Assembly (NCBI GenBank): GCA_015056915.1 | Contig: SVFK01000007.1 | Coordinates: 1-64,000 of the forward strand | Direction of reading: 5' to 3' | Source: Lachnospiraceae bacterium | GTDB taxonomy: Bacteria; Bacillota; Clostridia; Lachnospirales; Lachnospiraceae | DNA: 64,000 nt | Shown: positions 51,086 through 60,472 of the stretch, piece by piece | Layout of the letters: every line of letters starts with the position of its first letter | Position numbering within the stretch: the first letter of the stretch is position 1 | Program-made: the position numbers and the translations under genes | Notes under the pieces: model-generated | What the model saw: the letters and a program-made list of their open reading frames with translations, nothing else | What the model was told of the DNA's origin: nothing | Database searches by the model: none

Positions 51086-53293
51086 ATGAAGAGTAAAAAG
51101 AAAAATATATTTATTGCTATTTCCTACGTGATATTAGTAGCAGCAATACCTGCTACTCTGTTATTTTCAAAATTTATTGGTAACAAGCTGACAGAACATA
51201 TTCGGCATACGATAAAGAATGCTGCCGACTTGTGTGCGGAATTGATTGAGCAACAGTATGAAAATGATATGCTGCTGTTGGAGAGCCTTGCTGTGCGCAT
51301 GTCGGCTACATTGGAGAGTGATCCGCAACAGGGAATTGATAGGATGGTCTCCACAGCTGAGCGTTACGGAATGAAAAGAATTGCCTTTTCCACACCGGAT
51401 GGTTATACCATTACAACGGATGGCATAGAAATGAACCTTGCCGGTGTTGAGAATTTTGAGAAGGCAATGAGTGGACAGGCGCATCTTACTTCTGTGATAT
51501 CGGATATAGTGGATAATGAAGATGTAAATATTTATTCCTTCCCCGTGTATGCAGAGGATAATCAGACTATTTTAGGTGTGTTATCAGCGGTATACCACGG
51601 TGACATGTTTAAGGAAATGTTGTCTGCCACAGCTTTTGACGGAGAAGGCTACACTTACATAGTTGACAGAAACGGCGACGTGATAATCAACACAAAGCAC
51701 CATAATGCAATTACCGATTTGGACAATGTGTTTGCTTATATGACAAGGCAGCAGCAAAGCGAGGAAGAGATTGCACTTCTTAGGAGTAATCTGAAAAACA
51801 GTGAGCAGGGTTTTTTGGAAATATACAATGAAAAAGGTAGTCGTTATACCTATTATCTGCCCCTTAGTGTAAATGACTGGTATGTGTTTAGTGTCGTGCC
51901 GAAACGTGTAGCGGAAGAGACCAAGAAGGGCGTTATGCTCAGTATAACCATCTATTGTATTTGTATTTCTTTGATTGCCATTTATTTAGTGCTGAGTATC
52001 AGACAATCACAGAGGGAAAAGAACAGGCTGCTGAAAAAGGCATTATATGAGGATACTATTACAGGAGGCAGAAGCTACGAGAAATTCAAGCTGGATTGCC
52101 AGGAGCGGTTAAAGACGAAATCGAAGCAGAATGCCATATGCGCCTTTCTTGTTATTGATAATTTTAATCTGGTAGCAACACTCTACGGAAATGAGGAAAG
52201 TAATGCCGCCTTATGCCGTATTTATGACATTGTGAACACTTGTGTAGGCGAGAATGGTATTGTTTGCAGAAATGGCTCCAATCATTTCTGTATCATGTAT
52301 TTTTATAATGAATTGTCGGAGATAGAAACCAATATAGCACAATTCAATAAAATGCTACATGAAAGCGACATTTTTGAAAATATGCTTCATCCTTCCATAG
52401 GAATATATGTGGTGGAAAATTACGAAGAAAGCGTAGATGATATGGTGAGCAAAGCAAGGATTGCCCATGAAACCATAAAGCAGGGTCGCAGCACCATTGC
52501 ATATTATGATGTAAGCTTCCGTAATGCTATGTATGAGGACAAGCATCTTGAGGATGAAATGGAGTATGCTTTAGAGAGGCACGAATTTGTGCCGTATCTG
52601 CAACCCAAGTATCATGCGGAAAGTGGTGAAATCTGCGGAGCGGAGGCGCTGATTCGTTGGATTACGCGAGAGGGAGATATTATACCTCCGGGTAAATTTA
52701 TACCTCTGGCTGAGAATAATGGTTTTGTGCGTATGCTGGATCGAGAGATGTTTTCTATGGTCTGCCGCCTGCAGAAGCATTTGATTGAAAAGGGTATTGA
52801 GCCGCTTCCGGTGTCTGTTAATATCTCAAGACAGCTTATGTATGACAAGAGCTTTGTGGACGATTATTATCAGATGATGCAGGAGATGGAGCTGCCTGTG
52901 GAATTAGTACAGCTTGAGATTACAGAGACGGTTCTCTTTGAAGACTTTGGTTTGTTCCGTTCTACCCTGGAGAGACTCAGGGAGTATGGATTCCGTATTC
53001 TGATGGACGATTTTGGAACGGGTTACTCTTCCTTGATGATGTTAAAATCCGTACCGATTGATGAGATTAAGCTGGATAAGAGCTTTATTGACGATTATAG
53101 TGACCAAAAGGCAGGAAGTATTATTTATTGTGTGCTGGAGCTTGCTAAGAAGCTGGGATTGCCGGTTGTCGCAGAGGGTGTTGAAACGGAGAACCAGTAC
53201 CATTATTTGAAGCAATTGGGTTGTGATTTCATACAGGGTTACTATTTCGCCAAACCCATGGCGGCTTCGGATTATATTGGAAAATTAATATAA
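51086..53293 (+). CDS. Membrane c-di-GMP phosphodiesterase: dCACHE, degenerate GGDEF, EAL
   Basis: I prefer ATG 51086; a GTG at 51062 is also open. The order is membrane helix (about 8-30), external dCACHE sensor (about 35-285), second helix (about 292-315), GGDEF-like domain (about 335-465) and EAL domain (about 485-735). The GGDEF active site reads GSNHF, so cyclase activity should be lost. The EAL residues are all present: GAEALIRW, SVNISR, EITET, MDDFGTGYSSL, IKLDKSF, AEGVET and QGYYFAKP. It therefore degrades c-di-GMP in response to an external ligand. Promoter at 50990-51018. The next gene is a sugar symporter. Confidence 0.88.
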   Translation: MKSKKKNIFIAISYVILVAAIPATLLFSKFIGNKLTEHIRHTIKNAADLCAELIEQQYENDMLLLESLAVRMSATLESDPQQGIDRMVSTAERYGMKRIAFSTPDGYTITTDGIEMNLAGVENFEKAMSGQAHLTSVISDIVDNEDVNIYSFPVYAEDNQTILGVLSAVYHGDMFKEMLSATAFDGEGYTYIVDRNGDVIINTKHHNAITDLDNVFAYMTRQQQSEEEIALLRSNLKNSEQGFLEIYNEKGSRYTYYLPLSVNDWYVFSVVPKRVAEETKKGVMLSITIYCICISLIAIYLVLSIRQSQREKNRLLKKALYEDTITGGRSYEKFKLDCQERLKTKSKQNAICAFLVIDNFNLVATLYGNEESNAALCRIYDIVNTCVGENGIVCRNGSNHFCIMYFYNELSEIETNIAQFNKMLHESDIFENMLHPSIGIYVVENYEESVDDMVSKARIAHETIKQGRSTIAYYDVSFRNAMYEDKHLEDEMEYALERHEFVPYLQPKYHAESGEICGAEALIRWITREGDIIPPGKFIPLAENNGFVRMLDREMFSMVCRLQKHLIEKGIEPLPVSVNISRQLMYDKSFVDDYYQMMQEMELPVELVQLEITETVLFEDFGLFRSTLERLREYGFRILMDDFGTGYSSLMMLKSVPIDEIKLDKSFIDDYSDQKAGSIIYCVLELAKKLGLPVVAEGVETENQYHYLKQLGCDFIQGYYFAKPMAASDYIGKLI

Positions 53294-53390
53294 ATATAAA
53301 AAGAGTATGAAAAAGGTCTGCATAATTCCCTCTTCCATGGGAGACAGTAAGCTTAGTACTTACTACTTTTGTGGTGGATTGGAGGAAGTT

Positions 53391-54770
53391 ATGCGGCCTT
53401 TTGGCATTCGGGATAAAATAGGTTATTTATTTGGTGATTTCGGTAATGATTTTACTTTTATTTTTGCCAGCAGTTATCTGATGGTATTCTATACTAAGGT
53501 ACTGGGTATTTCCGGTTTTGCTGTGGGTATCTTGTTTCTGGCGGCAAGAGTGGTAGATGCCTTTACGGATATTACCATGGGCAGAATAGTGGACAATCTG
53601 CGTCCGGCGAGGGATGGACGTTTTCGCCCATGGATACGTCGTATGTGTGTGCCTGTAGCGGTAGCCAGTACCATTATGTATCTTTATTTTGTGAAGGATT
53701 GGCCTTATGGTGCCAAAATGATTTATGTGGTGATTACCTATCTTCTGTGGAGCAGCTTTTGCTATACGGCAATCAACATCCCTTACGGTTCCATGGCATC
53801 TGTTATCAGCCCGGAGGCAGGAGAGAGAGCATCACTCTCCACCTATCGAAGTGTAGGCGCCAGTCTTGCCAGTCTTGTCATCGGTATAGTAGTGCCTCTT
53901 GTGGTATATGAGACGGATGCTCAGGGGAATCAGCTTGTGGTGCCGGAGCGATTTACCATTACTGCAGTGGTGTTGGGGGTAGGTGCAGTGATTTGCTATC
54001 TCCTCTGCTATTTTCTGTGTACGGAGCGAGTGTCCTTTGATAAGAAGGCAGAGCGGCAGCGGGAAAGTGTAGGAGATATGCTGAAAAGTCTTGGCAGAAA
54101 CAGGCCGCTTCTGGCACTGGTATGCGGTGCGTTAGTGCTTCTGCTTGCTTCCATGCTTGCTCAGACCATGAATAATTATTTGTTTCTGGATTACTTCCGT
54201 AATGCCAGAGCCATAGCGATTCTCAATGTTATTACGGTGGCGGCAATGCTTTTGGTAGCACCCTTTATGTCCAAAATAGCCATACGTTTCGGCAAGAAGG
54301 AGGCAGGAGCGGTAGGCATGCTGATTGCGGCAGCTACTTATCTGACCCTGTTCTTTCTGCGTATAGAAAGTATTCCGGTATTTATGGCGTTGCTTTTTGT
54401 CGGCACGATTGGTATAGGACTCTTTAACATGATTATATGGGCGTTTATCACGGATATCATTGACTATCAGGAGGTAGTGACCGGCAAGCGAGAGGACGGC
54501 ACTGTATATGCCATATATTCCTTTGCACGTAAGTTGGGACAGGCACTGGCAGGAGGTTTGGGAGGTTTTGCCCTGACTGCCATCGGCTATATTTCTGATG
54601 CGCCCATGCAGACGGTGGAGGTGTCGGAACGTATTTATACAGTGGCAACTTTGATACCGGGTATCTGCTACTTGTTTGTTTTTCTGATTATGCAGTTTTG
54701 GTATCCTTTGAATAAGCATGAGGTAGAGAAAAACACCAGACTCTTGCAGGAGAGAAGGGATAAGCTATGA
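53391..54770 (+). CDS. GPH-family sugar:cation symporter (MFS)
   Basis: I chose ATG 53391, with GGAGGAAG right before it, rather than ATG 53307 which lacks family similarity. The 459-residue product has 12 membrane helices. The glycoside-pentoside-hexuronide family signature is visible: RDKIGYLFGDFGNDFTFIFAS, AARVVDAFTDITMGRIVDN, GRFRPWI and FCYTAINIPYGSMASVI. It imports a glycoside (galactoside, xyloside or glucuronide types are known) with Na+ or H+. The 4-base overlap with the following GH2-derived gene suggests a functional link. Confidence 0.9.
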   Translation: MRPFGIRDKIGYLFGDFGNDFTFIFASSYLMVFYTKVLGISGFAVGILFLAARVVDAFTDITMGRIVDNLRPARDGRFRPWIRRMCVPVAVASTIMYLYFVKDWPYGAKMIYVVITYLLWSSFCYTAINIPYGSMASVISPEAGERASLSTYRSVGASLASLVIGIVVPLVVYETDAQGNQLVVPERFTITAVVLGVGAVICYLLCYFLCTERVSFDKKAERQRESVGDMLKSLGRNRPLLALVCGALVLLLASMLAQTMNNYLFLDYFRNARAIAILNVITVAAMLLVAPFMSKIAIRFGKKEAGAVGMLIAAATYLTLFFLRIESIPVFMALLFVGTIGIGLFNMIIWAFITDIIDYQEVVTGKREDGTVYAIYSFARKLGQALAGGLGGFALTAIGYISDAPMQTVEVSERIYTVATLIPGICYLFVFLIMQFWYPLNKHEVEKNTRLLQERRDKL

Positions 54771-55735
54771 TGCGCTTTGACAGGGCTGCACCCGGAGAGG
54801 GCATGATTATATACAGTCGTGTGGAAAACGGTAAGGCATATTTGGAGTTTCAGTTTTTTCTAAAGGAAAATAGAGGTCAGGCAGATACGGCAGAAGTAGC
54901 TATGGAAATGGAAAACTATTTTGCCCATATTTGTGTCTATGATATGTTGTGCAGACTTGTGTTGGAGATTATTTATCCTTTGAAGGAGGAAGAATTAGCC
55001 AAGGGCATGCTTCTGCACCCCCATGTGTGGAGAGGGGTATCCGATTCTTATCTGTATCATGTGGAGGTGCAGCTGATAGACAAGAGAAAAGGTGAGCTTC
55101 CGGTGGATGTATTGGAAAGGTCGTTTCCGCTATGCTCCTTTCAAGAGATTCCCGGAAAAGGATATTTTCTAAATGATGAAGGCTTCTCTTTGCAGGCGGT
55201 ACTTTTTCATCCGCTCATACAGCCTAAGGAAGCAGTATCGGAACAGGAAAATCAAGAGATTGCCAAACAGGAGTATCTGCAAAAAGCGCTTCAGTTACTG
55301 AAAGATATGGGAGCCAATACTATATGTGTGACGGAACCTGTGTGGGAGGAAGAAATGTTCAAGGTCTGTGATGAAATGGGACTGGTGGTATGGTATGGAA
55401 GGCCGGATAAGGACATCCCTGTAGTGTCAGAGCTATTAGCTGTCCAGAACACTCTGCCTACGGAAAAGTACTATTACTATAAAGCCTGTTGGAGCAGTGA
55501 GCCTTTTGTATATATATTGAACAATAGCTTGAAGCGACAGGAGAACGGTAACTATTCTCTGACGGTGTACAGCAACCAAAAGAAAGTAGCACTGTATGCG
55601 GAAGGGGTATTGTTTGAATTTCAGATGAGCGCGCCGGAATTTGTTTTTCAGGAAATCCCTGCAAAAAAATATCCCCTGCAGCTTACTGTAGAGGCAGGGG
55701 AATGTAGTGTGTCCGTTACTTTTTATGATTTCTAA
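54767..55735 (+). CDS. GH2-derived protein lacking the catalytic barrel
   Basis: A 322-residue protein whose segments match a GH2 beta-galactosidase in order, with a large hole. The tail of the sandwich domain: LLHPHVWRGVSDSYLYHVEV. The entry to the barrel: IPGKGYFLNDEGFSLQAVLFH, then LLKDMGANTICVTEP and VCDEMGLVVWYGRPD. It then jumps straight to the DUF4982-like part that normally follows the barrel: YYYKACWSSEPFVYILNN and LTVYSNQKKVALYAEG. The barrel regions carrying the acid/base (usually NE) and nucleophile glutamates are absent, so hydrolysis is not expected. The ORF is clean, without stops. It may bind a galactoside or regulate the adjacent symporter, or be a decaying gene. Confidence 0.65.
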   Translation: MMRFDRAAPGEGMIIYSRVENGKAYLEFQFFLKENRGQADTAEVAMEMENYFAHICVYDMLCRLVLEIIYPLKEEELAKGMLLHPHVWRGVSDSYLYHVEVQLIDKRKGELPVDVLERSFPLCSFQEIPGKGYFLNDEGFSLQAVLFHPLIQPKEAVSEQENQEIAKQEYLQKALQLLKDMGANTICVTEPVWEEEMFKVCDEMGLVVWYGRPDKDIPVVSELLAVQNTLPTEKYYYYKACWSSEPFVYILNNSLKRQENGNYSLTVYSNQKKVALYAEGVLFEFQMSAPEFVFQEIPAKKYPLQLTVEAGECSVSVTFYDF

Positions 55736-55761
55736 ATATTCAACGCATTCAACGCATGCAT

Positions 55762-56283
55762 TTACAATAGAATTTGCAGATTCTTAAGCTCGTTCAGTAT
55801 CAGCTCCAAAGCCTTTTGAGAAGGAGCCGTAATGGTGTGATAATGACAATCCTCCGTAAGAACCTTGAGAGGCTTTGAGGTACTGTTCCGCATTTTCTCA
55901 CAAAATTCTTCCGCATCCTTGATATCATTGATAAGCAGATCCACGCGAATCTGTCCGTAAAGGTCATGGTCGATAAAAACATCCAGCATGCATCCGCCGT
56001 AATCTACAATAGAACGCATTTCATCCAAGGTCTGGTTTGCGGTATGTTTTACCATAATAACCGCAGTACAGCCGCTTCTTTTCTCCTGAGGATGAAACAG
56101 AACATAACCCTTGTTGGTGGAAAGGATGTTGCGGTTTTCAGCACGGAGCAGAGCGATGTCCTGCACAATAATCTGGCGGCTCACTCCAAAATGCTTTGCA
56201 AGCTCAGTACCACTCACAGGGTGTGTCTTGTTATTCAGATAATCTACAATAGCTTCGCGACGTGTATATCCGTCCAGATTCAT
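55762..56283 (-). CDS. niaR: NiaR-type nicotinate-responsive repressor (HTH plus 3H domain)
   Basis: The N-terminal HTH_11 (about 4-60: RREAIVDYLNNKTHPVSGTELA, cited in part; HFGVSRQIIVQDIALLRAE) is followed by the 3H domain (about 75-170), named for conserved His: VKHTANQ, FIDHDLYGQIRVDL and DCHYHTI. The 173-residue length fits. In Firmicutes NiaR binds nicotinic acid and represses NAD synthesis or niacin uptake genes. The PilZ gene lies directly upstream on the same strand, sharing its last base with the first base of this gene. SD GGAGGAAA precedes ATG 56283. A longer frame reading back to 56373 lies inside the PilZ gene and is not favoured. Confidence 0.88.
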   Translation of the reverse strand: MNLDGYTRREAIVDYLNNKTHPVSGTELAKHFGVSRQIIVQDIALLRAENRNILSTNKGYVLFHPQEKRSGCTAVIMVKHTANQTLDEMRSIVDYGGCMLDVFIDHDLYGQIRVDLLINDIKDAEEFCEKMRNSTSKPLKVLTEDCHYHTITAPSQKALELILNELKNLQILL

Positions 56284-56651
56284 TATTTTCCTCCGTGAGT
56301 CTTTTTCAAACGTAATCGCTCTTTTTTCATGATATAAGCGTCCAGCTGTGGAGAGGTATTGTTCAGACGACATCCATATAAGAATTTTCCGTTTTCCAGC
56401 TGTTGTGTACGAGCCACATGTCCATACAATTCATAAATAAAGTTTTCGGACAATTCCTCCAGATAATCCTTTAAAAGTACATGAATAACGCGATCCGGCT
56501 CTATTTCGAATTCCTTGTCGCATACGATGGCAAAACCGGAGATGCTGATATCCCGGATAATAGTTGGCAATGCAGCGTGGTTAGGTCCCAGCTGAACTGA
56601 GGAAGGGATTCCAACAAAGCATCGATAGCTTTCACGACGATTGTGAGGCAT
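56283..56651 (-). CDS. PilZ domain c-di-GMP receptor (N-terminal part frameshifted)
   Basis: The PilZ motif is complete: NRRESYRCFV (RxxxR type) near the start and RDISISGFAI (D/NxSxxG) about 28 residues later, so c-di-GMP binding is plausible. This is the intact C-terminal half of a YcgR-like protein. Upstream in the same frame the sequence continues as STGSFCYSLSATTES before stops, which shows that the ORF start at 56651 is not the natural one. The N-terminal domain lies in other frames (see next entry). It may be translated from ATG 56651, but no ribosome site is evident. Confidence 0.75.
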   Translation of the reverse strand: MPHNRRESYRCFVGIPSSVQLGPNHAALPTIIRDISISGFAIVCDKEFEIEPDRVIHVLLKDYLEELSENFIYELYGHVARTQQLENGKFLYGCRLNNTSPQLDAYIMKKERLRLKKTHGGK

Positions 56652-56811
56652 GCTTTCGGTGGTTGCAGAGAGGCTATAGCAAAAAGAGCCGGTACTTTTT
56701 TTAAGGTATGTACGGTTACATTTTTAAAAATTTGCAACTTCTCATCAATTCCCCATTAACTTCAACCTGTAGGGTAATCGGCATTCCGGGAATAAGCTCT
56801 TCAATTTTCAT
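56652..56811 (-). pseudogene. Decayed N-terminal domain of the PilZ (YcgR-like) gene
   Basis: ATG 56811 (behind AGGACAAG) opens a frame reading KIEELIPGMPITLQVEVNGE, the usual start of YcgR-like proteins. A second frame continues with DEKLQIFKNVTVHTLKK, and a third, that of the PilZ ORF, with STGSFCYSL. The second switch is at a run of seven A (plus-strand T 56696-56702): one more A would join the frames. The first switch also changes frame, and about 40 residues typical of the domain seem missing. So at least two lesions are present. Confidence 0.7.
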
Positions 56812-56943
56812 ATTCTTGTCCTACTAATAGCAGAGTGTACAACCTATAAATCTTATCATAACATAAGTTATCAGAAAAAGCAAAAAAGTATAGAAAATTC
56901 ATGCGTATGGTTAACAATTTTTTTATATTTTATGCAGTAGAAT

Positions 56944-56971
56944 TTGCTAGGATTTCATGCTATTATTAAAT
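56944..56971 (+). promoter_or_regulatory. Candidate promoter of mecA
   Basis: TTGCTA (56944-56949), 16-base spacer, TTAAAT (56966-56971), about 55 bases before the start codon. The match is fair only. Confidence 0.4.
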
Positions 56972-57026
56972 ACACATGACAGAAATATAATAGTATAGTA
57001 ATACACGGAATAGAGGAAGATGTATT

Positions 57027-57731
57027 ATGAAGATAGAACGAGTGGATGATAAAACAATAAAATGCTTCCTGTCTAACGAAGAGCTGGAAGAGTATGAGAT
57101 TGATTATAAGGACTTTGTGATGCGCAGTGAGAAGGCGAAGGAATTGGTGCAGGAGATTGTTGTACTGGCTGAAGAACAGGTGGGATATAAGCCCCCTCGC
57201 TTTGCCTTTGATTTACAGATTATGGTGGTGCCGGAGCAGGGGCTGGTGTTAACCTTTTCGGAAAAGGACCCCTTGGAGAATCTTAATAGTAAGGATGGGG
57301 AGCAGCTGGTAGAGTGTCTGAAGGAAATGAAAAAGATTCTGCAAAGAACCAGAGAGAAGCAGATCGGTGAAGGGCAGAGTGCAGTAAGTCCCCAGCCTGA
57401 TGAAGCAGGCAAGACAAAAGAACCGGCAGAGAATCCCGCACGACCTGAAATTGCCATATTTGCTTTTTCCGGCTTGAATCGAATTACAGAGTATGCCCGT
57501 GTGCTTCCTGCCAATTTACGCGTTAAAAGTGCCCTGTATGCGATGAACGACAGATATTATTTATACATGGAAAAGGGAAATGCTTCTTATGCCCGTTACA
57601 GCAGGGCCTGCATACAGGCACTTGAATTTGCAAGTCTCTATTCAGCAGAACAGGAAAAGGCTGAGTATTTGAAAGAATACGGCGAATGCATCATTGAAGA
57701 AAAGGCATTGAAAAAAATGCGATTAGATTAA
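57027..57731 (+). CDS. mecA: MecA adaptor protein
   Basis: A 234-residue protein. The N-terminal substrate-binding domain (MKIERVDDKTIKCFLSNEEL and DYKDFVMRSEKAKELVQEI) is joined by an acidic/Pro linker (about 110-140) to the C-terminal ClpC-binding domain (IAIFAFSGLNRITEYARVL, SALYAMNDRYYLYM, and EYGECIIEEKAL). MecA brings targets to the ClpCP protease in Firmicutes and can control competence or stress regulators. It is monocistronic with a terminator right after. Confidence 0.92.
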   Translation: MKIERVDDKTIKCFLSNEELEEYEIDYKDFVMRSEKAKELVQEIVVLAEEQVGYKPPRFAFDLQIMVVPEQGLVLTFSEKDPLENLNSKDGEQLVECLKEMKKILQRTREKQIGEGQSAVSPQPDEAGKTKEPAENPARPEIAIFAFSGLNRITEYARVLPANLRVKSALYAMNDRYYLYMEKGNASYARYSRACIQALEFASLYSAEQEKAEYLKEYGECIIEEKALKKMRLD

Positions 57732-57734
57732 TCC

Positions 57735-57772
57735 AAAAACTCATATACTTTGTATATGGGTTTTTATTTTTT
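57735..57772 (+). terminator. Rho-independent terminator of mecA
   Basis: AAAAACTCATATAC pairs with GTATATGGGTTTTT around TTT, followed by more T. Confidence 0.8.
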
Positions 57773-57811
57773 GCCTTATTTTGTTTGATAAGAGAGAGGT
57801 GCAGTGGATAG

Positions 57812-60472
57812 ATGAAGGAATATTTACAAAGCTATGAAGAGGTGCTTAGCGCACAAAGTAGTACCTTAGAGGGTCTTAGCAGTGTGGAGGCGGCACAAAG
57901 AGAAGCAAAGTACGGCAGGAATAAGCTTGCCGAGCCAAAGCAGGTGTCCGTAGTACAGAGATTTTTACAGCAGCTTGCAGATCCCATGATTATTATATTA
58001 ATCATAGCAGCAGCTATTTCCGGTATCACGGCTGTCTATGAGGGAGAAGCTTTTACAGATGTAATTATTATTTTGGCAGTAGTTATTATTAACGCAGTAC
58101 TGGGTGTGGTGCAGGAAAGTAAAGCAGAGAAAGCCATAGCAGCACTACAGGAAATTGCGGCAGCCACTTCCAAGGTATTGCGTGACGGACATCAGATTAC
58201 CCTTCGCAGCGAGGAGCTGGTGCCCGGTGATATTGTTATATTGGAGGCAGGAGATTCGGTGCCCGCGGATGGACGTATTTTGGAATGCGCCAGCATGAAA
58301 ATAGAAGAGGCAGCGCTCACAGGAGAATCCTTGCCGGTTACCAAGACGGATGAGACACTACAAAGCCAAGGAGGCAGGGATGTTCCTCTTGGTGACCGTA
58401 AGAATATGGTCTATATGGGTAGTACCGTAGTATACGGACGTGGTAAAGCCGTTATTACAGGCACCGGCATGAATACCGAGATGGGCAAAATCGCGGATGC
58501 ACTGGCCAAGGCAGAGGATGAGAGTACCCCTTTACAGAAAAAGCTGAATCAGTTAAGTAAAATTCTAAGTATATTGGTATTGGCTATCTGTGTCGTGATA
58601 TTTGTGATAGATGTAATACGGATTTATCCCAATGTGACCGGTGAAGCAATGCTGGATACCTTTATGGTAGCGGTGAGCCTTGCGGTGGCTGCCATTCCCG
58701 AGGGGCTGGCAGCAGTGGTTACCATAGTGTTATCCATCGGTGTTACCAATATGTCCAAAAGAAGTGCGGTTATTCGCAAGCTGACAGCAGTGGAGACTCT
58801 TGGCTGTGCCCAGATAATCTGTTCTGACAAGACGGGAACATTAACACAGAACAAAATGACGGTAGTGGAGAGCACCGGAGATGATGAAAGGCTGTTAGCA
58901 CGGGCTATGGCTTTATGCTCCGATGCAGAATTAGATGAAGACAATAATGCTGTGGGAGAGCCTACGGAATGTGCCCTTGTAAATTATGCATATCGTCTGA
59001 AGCTGTCCAAGAATACGCTGAAAAAGGAAGAAGAGCGTATCGGAGAGGCGCCCTTTGATTCCGTGCGTAAGATGATGTCGACGGTACATCGGAGAGAGGA
59101 TGGTAGCCTGATTCAGTACACGAAGGGTGCGCCGGATGAAATTTTAAAATGCTGTGAGTATGCTTTTGTAAATGGTAAGGAAGTGGAGTTGACAGTAGAA
59201 CTTCGAAGTAAAATCATGGCAGAGAATAAAGGAATGGCAGACAGGGCGCTCCGCGTGCTGGGAGCAGCTTATCGACGTCGGAATCAGTCGCCTGAGAGCT
59301 ATGAGCCGGAGCATTTGGAACAAAAACTGGTATTCGTAGGCTTGACCGGTATGATTGACCCGGTTCGACCGGAGGTGGGACCTGCTATTAATCAGTGTCG
59401 TGATGCCGGCATCAAGCCTATTATGATAACAGGTGACCATAGGGACACAGCGGTAGCTATTGCCATGCAGCTGGGAATTATTTCAAAACCTGAACAGGCA
59501 ATTACCGGAGCTGATCTAGATGAAATATCTGACGAAAAATTATCAGAGAACATTGAGCAATACGGAGTGTATGCCCGTGTACAGCCGGAGCACAAGGTAC
59601 GTATCGTTAATGCATGGAAAACCAAAGGAAGGATTACGGCTATGACAGGTGACGGTGTCAATGATGCCCCTTCTATCAAAAATGCGGATATCGGTGTGGG
59701 AATGGGAATTACCGGTACAGATGTTACCAAGAATGTGGCAGATATGGTACTTGCAGATGATAATTTTGCGACCATCGTGACGGCAGTGGGCGAAGGAAGG
59801 CGGATTTATGATAATATCAGAAAGGCCATTCAATTTCTGCTGGCATCCAATTTGTCAGAGGTGTTGGCGATCTTTATTGCGACCATGCTGGGATTCACTA
59901 TTTTGAAGCCGGTGCATTTGCTTTGGATTAATTTAATTACAGACTGTTTTCCTGCGTTGGCGCTTGGTATGGAGGAGGCAGAGAAGGATGTTATGCGCAG
60001 ACCGCCAAGGCATGCCAATGACGGCATCTTTGCAGGAGGACTGGGGGTAAATGTATTGATTCAGGGTACTATTGTCATGGTGATAACACTGGCGGCTTAC
60101 TTTATCGGACATTTTATGGAATCCGGTCGTTGGGAAATCGCAGACAGTCCTGCAGGCATGACAATGGCTTTTCTGACACTTTCTCTGACAGAAATATGCC
60201 ATTCCTACAACATGCGTTCATTAGACCAATCCATCTTTACTATAAAAGGCCAGAATAAGGTGCTATTAGGTGCAATGCTCCTCTCTCTGATTTGTACGAC
60301 TGTGGTAATATTTGTTCCGTTTTTGGCAGAGGCATTTCAGTTTGCACCGATTACTGTTTCAGAATATCTGGTATCTCTTTTGTTGGCAGTACTGATTATT
60401 CCGATTGTGGAAGTGACCAAGGCGATTGGGCGCAAGCTACGTTCCTCATATCGCAAGGGAGAGGAGCAGTAA
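57812..60472 (+). CDS. Calcium-translocating P-type ATPase (P2 type)
   Basis: An 886-residue P-type ATPase. Motifs: the cation ATPase N-terminal segment (SSVEAAQREAKYGRNKL), TGES in AALTGESLPVTK, the P2-type helix 4 VAAIPEGLAAVV (PEGL), the phosphorylated Asp339 in CSDKTGTLTQNKM, KGAPDEIL, and TGDGVNDAPSIKNADIGVGMG. Ten membrane helices are predicted. PEGL and overall length fit SERCA/PMCA-like bacterial Ca2+ pumps that export Ca2+. SD AGAGAGGTG precedes ATG. The last 77 bases overlap the convergent pseudouridine synthase gene. Confidence 0.93.
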   Translation: MKEYLQSYEEVLSAQSSTLEGLSSVEAAQREAKYGRNKLAEPKQVSVVQRFLQQLADPMIIILIIAAAISGITAVYEGEAFTDVIIILAVVIINAVLGVVQESKAEKAIAALQEIAAATSKVLRDGHQITLRSEELVPGDIVILEAGDSVPADGRILECASMKIEEAALTGESLPVTKTDETLQSQGGRDVPLGDRKNMVYMGSTVVYGRGKAVITGTGMNTEMGKIADALAKAEDESTPLQKKLNQLSKILSILVLAICVVIFVIDVIRIYPNVTGEAMLDTFMVAVSLAVAAIPEGLAAVVTIVLSIGVTNMSKRSAVIRKLTAVETLGCAQIICSDKTGTLTQNKMTVVESTGDDERLLARAMALCSDAELDEDNNAVGEPTECALVNYAYRLKLSKNTLKKEEERIGEAPFDSVRKMMSTVHRREDGSLIQYTKGAPDEILKCCEYAFVNGKEVELTVELRSKIMAENKGMADRALRVLGAAYRRRNQSPESYEPEHLEQKLVFVGLTGMIDPVRPEVGPAINQCRDAGIKPIMITGDHRDTAVAIAMQLGIISKPEQAITGADLDEISDEKLSENIEQYGVYARVQPEHKVRIVNAWKTKGRITAMTGDGVNDAPSIKNADIGVGMGITGTDVTKNVADMVLADDNFATIVTAVGEGRRIYDNIRKAIQFLLASNLSEVLAIFIATMLGFTILKPVHLLWINLITDCFPALALGMEEAEKDVMRRPPRHANDGIFAGGLGVNVLIQGTIVMVITLAAYFIGHFMESGRWEIADSPAGMTMAFLTLSLTEICHSYNMRSLDQSIFTIKGQNKVLLGAMLLSLICTTVVIFVPFLAEAFQFAPITVSEYLVSLLLAVLIIPIVEVTKAIGRKLRSSYRKGEEQ

